Source: Absidia repens (taxonomy: Eukaryota; Mucoromycota; Mucoromycetes; Mucorales; Cunninghamellaceae). From it: a stretch of DNA of 64,000 nucleotides. The number at the start of each line of letters is the position of its first letter. Within the stretch, counting starts at the first letter, position 1. Shown here piece after piece: positions 56,375 through 64,000 of the stretch. The translations under genes and the position numbers were made by a program. Location of the stretch: positions 317,501-381,500 of the forward strand of contig MCGE01000016.1 in NCBI GenBank assembly GCA_002105175.1, in the 5' to 3' direction. Under the pieces are notes generated by a model. It ran no database searches. It was given only the letters and a program-made list of their open reading frames with translations, and was not told the origin of the DNA.

Positions 56375-57100
56375 ATGGAAGAAGAAGCTCGACGACGCAA
56401 AGATAGACTTGAAGCCATTCGCAAACGGAAACAAGCATCCGCTCCTTCAAACACTCGGGTAGATGACGAATCTATCAAGTAAGTCATAATACATATATAT
56501 TTATATATATAAATACGTGTGTGTGTACGGGTCTCACTCAAACTAAGTTTAATATTCATCTACTCACATACATTTTCTTTTTATTGTTATTCTTTTATTT
56601 TTATTGGTCTGGGCGGTTATCAACAGGGATCTCAAATTCAGAAGCTATACACCAACTGATGAAAATTTGAAACAACACGTTAGCATTGCTACACCTAACC
56701 ATATCAAAATAACAGCAGAAACGGAAACCAAAGAAATACCAACACAAACACTGGCGGAGGCTGCTGAAAAGGAAAAGGAAGATGTTGTAAGTATCAAAAC
56801 ATAAAAGTGACGTGTTTAATTGTTTAAACTGGCTTTTTTTTTGGGGGGATATGGGCTTACTGACTAACATTTGTTTATGTTTATCACTAGGATCTTTTCA
56901 ATCTGGCGCCTAAAAAAGCGAACTGGGATCTACGACGGGATGTGGAGAAGAAGCTGGAAAAACTGGATCGAAGGACACAAAAGGCTATTTTAGAAACTAT
57001 TCGACAACGACTGACCAACGAAGGTGGCTCTGATTTGGCTGAGGCTGTGGCCAATGCAGAGGCGCAACAAAAATTAGACGCTCAAATAGATGACGAATAG
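56375..57100 (+). CDS. cwf18: pre-mRNA splicing factor Cwf18 / CCDC12
   Basis: Exons 56375-56478, 56627-56786 and 56891-57100 give 157 residues. It reads MEEEARRRKDRLEAIRKRK, then KDLKFRSYTPTDENL, and ends with DLFNLAPKKANWDLRRDVEK followed by a coiled region with LDRRTQKAI. These are the three conserved blocks of the Cwf18/CCDC12 family. Family knowledge: Cwf18 is a component of the Prp19/NTC-associated spliceosome, contacting the catalytic core. The size matches the family. Complete, with no oddity. Confidence 0.9.
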
Positions 57101-58142
57101 ATGATAATGATTGGTATTTTGGCAAACAGTGTAGTAGTCTTTAGGTTAGATTCGTTTATTGATTGTGTATATTTCCCTACCCCTTTTCCTTTTTTTTTTT
57201 TTTTTTTTTTTTACTTGAATTTACTGAATAAATAAAAAAAACACACTTTTGTTTGACCCTCCTTATTCTATCATATCATATGAATTTGTCTTTTAGCTTT
57301 TTTGAATTGGCTTTGAATATAGCTTTGATCCCACGGTCGACTTTGTACATGGTGCATAGTTTTGATGTGAAAGATGGGATCTAATCAATAGTGCAAAATT
57401 GCCCATTCTCACAAAAATATACATTGCGCTTATGTTAAGAAATTTTGATTGGTCAAAAGTCTCGTGTTGATAAACTTCCAATCAATCGTAAATAAATCTG
57501 GCCCTCAACTGTGGGGAAAACCAAGAATGAGGAAGAAGAAGATAGCCTTAAAAGGAAAATATGGGGGGCTTATGTCTGCTCTATACCGAATCTAATCAAT
57601 AGCTCATTAGCATGCATATTTCAGTTATTTTGAAGGTTAAATGATTACCATCTTTTGAGTCTAAGACAATGTATATTCACAATTAAACCTTCTCAGCTTG
57701 CAAAAAAAGGTTTTATGCTTCGGCTACCGAACGGACTTTTAATTGAATTTTCTTTGTCTTTTCTTTTTGGTTACTCTGGTGCTATAATTCTCATCATTTA
57801 TCTATTTTTATACATGCTTGACTTTTTTAAGTTGTCAGGTACAAAAATTGACGTCTTTTTAATTTACAGGCGTTAAACACTACAGTGTTATACTTGAAAT
57901 TGCTTCTCTTCTCAAAAAGTTACCACGACCGATCTCTCCATGTCATTGGATTTTCTTCCAATCTGGATAAATTTAATCTTTTTAAAAGCCAGCTGATCCT
58001 CCAAAAACAGTAGATGATTTGAAAGAGCATGTATCGTATCCTTTTTCTTTCTTTCTTTCCTTTCCTTTGTATTCTCATTTGGAAGCTATTGTCACCCCTT
58101 CAACATTATTATCACTTTATCCATCCGTACATATAATCACAA
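57101..58142. other. intergenic region between cwf18 and the receptor gene
   Basis: About 1 kb: cwf18 3' flank with a T-run (57190-57211) and AATAAA near 57226, then AT-rich DNA, then a CT-rich leader (58040-58080) upstream of the receptor ATG. No gene is seen. Confidence 0.5.
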
Positions 58143-60205
58143 ATGGAAGAAGAAAATCCCCAAGGACAACTGAGTTCTGACACTGATTTTCTTCTTTACA
58201 CCCATGATCAATTTCTTACTCTTCGACGAGCAACAATAGCCACATCGATAATAGCTCTTACGGCTGCAGTCATTGTCTTGCTTAGTTTTTTGTACTTGTG
58301 GATAAAGGATCGGAAGCGTGCCAACCGTATTTCTCTGCGCTGTGTGGTGATTGCTTGTGCAGCCAATGCAGTGGACTCTACTATGAATCTGTCAATGTCT
58401 TTTGTTAACGGACCTCAAAGCTTTTGCCGAGCAGGCGGAATCATCAGTAATATCACTCGCCTTATTAGTGCTTGTTTTTTGGCTATTGTTGGAATCAACC
58501 TGGTGCTGATTTTTGTCATCAATGTCAAGCGGCGAGATTTGTTGGAATACTTTTATTACCCATCCGCCATTATATATGTTTTGATTTGTACGGTGGTGTC
58601 CGTATACAAGGCTGTGATCGCCGAAAATATTTCGCATGCTCATGATACTTGTTGGTAAAAATTTTGAATTTAAATACCGCCATTTCTTTTTTTTTTTTTA
58701 AAAAAAAAAATCACGCATTTTTGCTCAAACTTTTTTTTCCAGGTACCTAAATTATGTTATTGAACGATCATATGCAATCTTCTCATGGGTAAGAACCAAT
58801 TGCTAAAATATACACGCTTTAATGTATTGTGCTAATAACTTTTTAATTAGATGTGGTACTATGGCTTCCTATTCTTCATCAACATCTTGGCCGGAATCTC
58901 TTCTGCCATCGCACTTTACAAACTGCTTCACGAACAACGAGCGCTCCGCAAGAACATTGACCATAGAGCCTATATTGGTGAAGCCAGTACAAATCAAGCC
59001 GAAAACCGATACCAACGTAGACAAAGCGCAGTTTTATCAAAAGTGGTCGTCCGTTGTATCATTTATCCACTTAGTAAGACCCTAAGCTCAATACCCTAAA
59101 AAATGGCATGATTTTTTCTATAATATCGGACTGACCTTTTTTATTTTTACTTCCTTTATTTAGTACCACTTTCTGTAAATATATGGGGTTTTGTAATCCA
59201 AATGATGATGACAATCAGCAATACTCAACCCTCTTTTGTGATGGCCATGCTTGATACAGTCTTTGCTTGTTTGGAAGGTAAACAACGTGCCCTGTTCCTT
59301 TTCATAGTCCTTACCCCTTGATGATTAATCACGCTCTATTTTATTGATTAGGTTTCTTTGTTTTTATGGTATTTTTTACGGATCCAGCATTGACGGCGTT
59401 TATTGACGACAGGATACAATACTGGCGAAAAGTCTATGTCGAAGAATATCGACTGGTTGAGATCCGAAACGACGAATCGACTGATCAAGAAAAAAAGGAT
59501 GAAAAGTCACACACATTGTATATTATGCCTCCTTTGGATCCACCTCGTGAAACTGAATGGAATGCTGCGATTATCCACGCCAGTGCAACTTCTAGGTACT
59601 CTGGCACCAACCACAATAGTGTTCCAATGCGGCGTATAGCGATCCCACCATCTTCTCTAGAGCAACTCTCTTCCCATTACAACATTCGTCAACTCTCATT
59701 TTGTACCCTTCCAACTACTTCGGACACCATAGAAACCACTCAGGCTGACAATCCTCCTCAATTTATTCCTCCACCACCGCCATCACAACCACCAGTATCT
59801 AGTGACAGTCTTCCGCCTTCTCTACAACAGCATCAGCAACAGCCACAACAAATTGACGCATCTTCTACCACTCATCTCACCAATAATTGCTACAATAACC
59901 AGTTCCCATCCCAAGAAAGTATCATTCATGTGGTATTTATTCCATATAAATCAGCACTCTGGGCTCGCATTTGCAATCATTTCTTGTCCCGCTATGGTCT
60001 TGCTCTGTTTACTCCAGTATCCTCTCGATCTGTGCCCCGATCTTCATCAACTATAGAACTTAGGTCATATGCGCACCCTGTAAATGGAAATAACGACACC
60101 ATCAACGACCTCCCTGCAAATAACTATGAAGCCAGCAATGACAATGAACAAGAACAAAAGCATCGATACAAATTTTCTATGGCGGATCAAACACGTCACT
60201 ATTAG
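58143..60205 (+). CDS. seven-helix G-protein-coupled receptor, Git3/cAMP-receptor-like
   Basis: Exons 58143-58654, 58743-58788, 58851-59073, 59164-59277 and 59352-60205 give 582 residues. Seven hydrophobic helices lie in the first ~310 residues: about 32-55, 65-88, 100-125, 137-160, 187-210, 246-268 and 283-303. A short N-terminus without signal peptide precedes them, and there is a Cys in the first extracellular loop (SFCRAGG) and one after TM4 (HDTCWY), as in receptor disulfides. A 280-residue cytoplasmic tail rich in Pro, Gln, Ser and Thr follows. Family knowledge: fungal Git3/GprC-D and Dictyostelium cAR-type receptors sense glucose, amino acids or cAMP through heterotrimeric G proteins. 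The ligand cannot be told from sequence. All five exons join in phase. Confidence 0.75.
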
Positions 60206-60467
60206 TCTTTGTGGTTTTGTAGTTTATATTTTATACTTTATTTTTTTTTTAGTTTGGTTTTATATGATATGCCCTTTTTTATTATTTTAGTTATATTTAT
60301 ATGATCCTCTACTCTTTGTATGTAATATACTGTTTTTTACTATACATTTTCCTTACTTTTCTGTAAATATTCTCAATAAAAGAATACCCAATTTTAGGCA
60401 ACTTTTGTGTATTATAGTATCATATCTGTCCTAGGTTATAGACAGAGCAATATTGTGTGCTAGTCAG

Positions 60468-60504
<37 letters not shown>

Positions 60505-62995
60505 TTGTGAAGTACATGCGATAGGAACCCGCAGTAACTAGAGTGATTTAAGTTTCATTTGAGATGAAGTGCAATTTTTTATGGATGATGGAAACTGAAA
60601 ATTAAGACAACATTTACATATTTTTGAGACGCCTGTTATGATTTTTGGAGCGATGCAGAGTAAAATTAAAAACGTAGACAAGTTTATTTTTAGACGCTTT
60701 GCAAAAAAAAATAAAAATTGATATGGGCAGCTGCAAACCTCTTCCCAGGAATTTACATTAGCTATCATGTATTTAGTTGATTCCAAAACATGTGATCCTA
60801 GTAGAAACGCAAATGGTAGATACTGGAATGAACCCAGTTACAATTTAGTTTCAGCTGCAAAAACTCATATGAAATTTCATGCTAATATGTTGAAGACCGT
60901 TGACAAATCAATCTGGATCAGTTCTCATGACATCTTACACTCTCAACTTTTTCAAGCGTGTAAATTTATCAAACTTATACCACTAACAACATTCATTAAA
61001 GGTAAAAGAGTATAAAAGCAATGATTTTCTTCCTCTCTTTTATCATCATTCTCTCTTGTTCTTCAAATGCTTATATTCTCTTTTTTAAAAACCACCACCA
61101 AGGTTTCTTTCAAGTTTTCTCAAGTCTTTTTATATCTCTCGTCGTCTTAAAGTTCTCAAATAAGTTTACTGTTTTTTTTGGTGGTGGTGGTGGTGGTGGT
61201 GTTGTTGCTCCTCTGCCATGCTGACTGCTCTCCCATTTCCAGCCTTTCTAAATGTAATGACACGGTTGAAGATGATGAACTTTGAAACATTCTTCTCCCT
61301 AAAATATTTACTTGCCGTCTCCGCCTCCGTCCCCTCCAGCAGCATGTGCCTATCATTTTTTCTCGGCCTCTTTCAGGTGTTCCAGTACCGCCCACAAATG
61401 CAGCGATGAATATCAACATTTTAACAAATGAATGCTAACATACTTTTTTTTTCCCATTATTTCATCCTTGTCTCAATATTATTTTATGACCGTCTGAATT
61501 TATTTTCTCCAATGTCCTAAAACTACCCTCGCTTAAATTTAAAAAGTTAATAAACTGTAGAGGCCAGAATTTATTTCAAATCCCGCCCACGTGAACTTTT
61601 ATCCCAGCCATTTTTTTTTTTTTTTTGCTCTCCTTTCTTTTGATATTCTTTTTTCTTTTTTCTTTTTCCGTTTTTCTTCACCATTGCAACTTCTATGAGA
61701 TCATGGTGATCTTAGATTAGTGACAGGACTAGTTTAGACGGATTTTCAGCTCAGGGATTACAAGATGCATGGGGAAACCCTTTCATTTTGGATCTAGGAT
61801 CTAGAACCACCATTAGTTTGCTTTTTGAAACCCTCATTAGCTTAGTTTAGCGTTAGTTTGTCTATAGTTTGAATCTATACCGGAATAAAATATATCTAAG
61901 ATATTTCTCTTTTAACATACTTTAAATGAAAATTGACTCATTAGACTCTCTCATGTCTTGTGCAATAGATCTCTTTGTACCATTGCCCTTTTAGATTAGT
62001 AATGACTATTGTTGTGCTTCAATACAAGATACCCATTTATTGTTTATAGTTTTACTCAGGTCTTATACTGTATACTATACTAGATGCCCTTTTTAAAACC
62101 GACCCCATATATTAGTGCTGCCTATTCATTAGCTCTCGCTATAGTCTCCCTCATTCCACCTTCAGTGGATCCCTTGTTACAATGAACCCCTTTAGTTTGT
62201 ATATAACAGTGTGCATCAATAAAACATGTCTTTTACTACTCATCTTCTGACCCATTAGAGAGTGGACGTATTTGTAAGTGTTCTATCAGTCACTTTATAT
62301 GTCCTTCAATATGCCTATTCTCCCAGGTGACGTTATTTCCCATAAACGTTTTATATCAATCAACCAAAAGCATGCCGCCAGCTTTGTCACCACTAGACAA
62401 ACCATATTGTGTATAAATCAGTTCACTATTTTCATTATATTTGGTATACGTCCAAAAAAAAAAAAAAAAAAAAAGGAGGGGGGGGGAAACGCAAACGATA
62501 GTCAGTTGGGCCTAATGTGCAGCCATTCCAAAATGCAGCATCGCGGAGGCGATAATACCCATCCTGGTTTTTTTTTTAATCCTTTAAAGAAGCCGATCCT
62601 GCAATTCCTTTTTTCACTGTGCGCTGACTAATTTTAGGAATGTATAAATATGTATAAATCGCTTAAACTCAACCCTTAGACAGGTAAAACGATAAAAACA
62701 CTCTCTCAGTACTTTATTGCGCCATTCAAACCTGTAACAGATACCACATAACCTACTACAATATCCTTGCACTGCCGCTTGTCATACTTTGTATTATTTT
62801 AATAAGTGTCACAATTCATGGCATATGTCAGTCAGTTTTTATTCGATAAATAATAATCAAATGATACTAAATATGTTAAGGATCAACTAGTAAATCATAA
62901 GCTAATAAAGAGGGGATCAAAGGAATATACATACAAATAGAGATAATAAACTAAAGTAGTGGGGTCGTAGGAGGGGGGAGGGATACATTAATCTA
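60206..62995. other. 2.8-kb convergent intergenic region containing repeat copy G
   Basis: Receptor 3' flank (AATAAA near 60374), an (AT)n(GT)n microsatellite at about 60468-60506, repeat copy G, an A-run followed by a G-run at 62455-62487, and AT-rich DNA. An 82-codon frame at 60767-61015 is unsupported. Confidence 0.5.
61573..62245 (+). repeat. dispersed repeat, copy G
   Basis: The best-preserved plus-oriented copy: head box TTTCAAATCCCGCCCACGTG at about 61574-61593, T/C-rich tract to about 61680, core with a perfect 36-bp block at 61755-61790, GGAATAAAATATAT at about 61881, and tail units with ATGTCTTGTGCAATAGATCTC and TTTTAGATTAGTAATGAC. It ends near CATCAATAAAACATGTC (62215-62231). Confidence 0.85.
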
Positions 62996-63983
62996 TCATG
63001 TACCAGGGGATGTGTTTTGAGTCTTAGAGACTTCCATTTGGAGGGAAGAGGTATATTCTGTGAGTACATCCAGCTGTTCTTGATATTTCGATTCGGTGGT
63101 AGAAAGCGATTCCTATTGTCATATAAAGCGTTTTAACAAGATAATCTATTTCTCCTTTTTTTTTTTTTTTTTTTTTTTTGATCCTATTATCTGATTATAT
63201 TACCTTGGTTTTGGCCACATCTTCTTTCAATGTCTGAATTTCATTTTGTAAAGCTTTCTTTTCCTCGTCTCCCTTTGTCAGCTTTTCTTTTAAAGAGTCC
63301 ACCAAACTGGCAAAGCGAATTGCTTTACTGTCCGCCGACTCCAACTATAAAATAAAATCAATAAGTATGTTATTAACATTTTATCCTGTGTAAATTCTGT
63401 TCGAATGCTTTACCTTTTCCATCAATTGATTCATATGACTTTCATAGTATTGCTTCAGTTTTCGTTCCCGTTCTTCTATGAGCTTCTCAATTCGCAATTC
63501 ATCCTATATGATGTTTTAACAAATGCCGTTAATTAGCTAACCAGTACCCCTGCCTTTTTTTTTTATGAATGTTACCTGAGATGAGTCTTCCCCGCCATTG
63601 TCATTCCCTTCATCCTTTTTTTTATCTTTCGTGGTCTGCGACTCCGTTCCAACCGCTTCAGATTGCATCGTTGCTTCTAGTGTTCCATTCGCAGGACTTG
63701 TTGTATTGATATCCACGTCCGTTTGCTTGCTCTCTTGTTTTTCGGTTCCGCTGTCATTAAGATCATGAGTTTTGGCGATAGTGGCTTCTGATGTTTTCGA
63801 TTCTTCTGATGGTACGGGATAAACGAATGGGGCATCATCGTCTTCGTCTTCGTCTTCGTCATGATCGTTTGAGCTGTCCTTTTGATGCTGGTTGCCCTTC
63901 ATCTTTAAATAATCAAATTGGTTCGCCGCAATCGTTTCTTCATAAGACGCAACTTGGCTTCGTAGTGTTGATAGTTGTTGTCC
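62996..63983 (-). CDS. acidic coiled-coil protein, 5' end cut by window edge
   Basis: Exons read at 63576-63983, 63414-63503, 63204-63344 and 62996-63112 (251 residues to the stop). The acceptor before 63983 shows that upstream exons lie beyond the window. Visible parts: a coiled stretch GQQLSTLRSQVASYEE, a long acidic/Thr/Ser/Lys low-complexity region with an Asp/Glu cluster, then heptad-rich coiled coil (ELRIEKLIEERERKLKQYY, SLVDSLKEKLTKGDEEKKAL, NEIQTLKEDVAKTKESL). The family is not recognised. It could be a tether, motor-associated or structural protein. The frame is supported by three consistent introns. Confidence 0.65.
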
Positions 63984-64000
63984 CTAAATATATACGCCGT

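Noticed and set aside
62455..62487. A-run followed by a G-run, considered as a retroposed poly(A) tail or telomere-like tract.
   Set aside because: No repeat unit of telomere type and no gene-like sequence attached; most likely a homopolymer expansion.

Overview
The window is eukaryotic nuclear DNA from a filamentous, early-diverging fungus, most likely a Mucoromycota (Mucorales-like) species. The grounds are dense protein genes cut by about 60 short GT-AG introns (mostly 50-130 nt), AT-rich intergenic DNA full of homopolymer runs and microsatellites, fungal-type families (AreA-like GATA factor, HapB, Srk1/Rck2 kinase, Pof3, Rsm18, fungal-trans-domain regulator), and a C1-Pex24-dysferlin architecture. 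The species assignment is inference. No operons, tRNA, rRNA or CRISPR were found.

Layout. 1-7.3 kb: 3'-truncated mitochondrial ribosomal protein S18 (-), a STIMATE/TMEM110-type membrane protein (+), NF-YA/HapB (+) and a RA-PH adaptor (-). 7.3-9.7 kb: no recognised gene. 9.7-19.1 kb: AreA-like GATA factor (+), vacuolar-type amino acid transporter (+), C1-Pex24-DysF protein (+) and a secreted orphan (-). 19-30 kb: long intergenic stretches around the Pol III subunit RPC31 (+) and a triple-KH RNA-binding protein (+). 30-54.5 kb: Srk1/Rck2-like kinase (+), then a run of minus-strand genes: Pof3-like TPR/F-box/LRR protein, fungal-trans regulator, SURF6/Rrp14, ankyrin-DIL protein, NIP7, TMX2-like thioredoxin and a VTT-domain membrane protein. 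56-64 kb: Cwf18/CCDC12 splicing factor (+), a seven-helix receptor (+) and a coiled-coil protein running off the right edge (-). Exon chains were rebuilt by hand from splice signals. For every complete multi-exon model the spliced length is divisible by three and ends at a stop codon.

Genes act mostly independently. Loose themes are nutrient and stress response (AreA-like factor, amino acid transporter, Srk1-like kinase, receptor), RNA and ribosome biogenesis (SURF6, NIP7, RPC31, Cwf18, KH protein) and membrane/organelle biology (Pex24, VTT, TMX2, STIMATE).

The most notable non-gene signal is a family of seven dispersed, non-coding 0.5-0.85 kb repeats, both orientations, in intergenic DNA at about 20.6-21.4, 23.4-24.0, 28.2-28.9, 37.2-37.85, 44.35-45.1, 55.3-55.8 and 61.6-62.2 kb. 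Each has the same order: a CACGTG-type head box, a pyrimidine-rich tract, a conserved core with a near-invariant 36-bp block, and a tail of degenerate units carrying AATAAA-like signals. I do not recognise the family.
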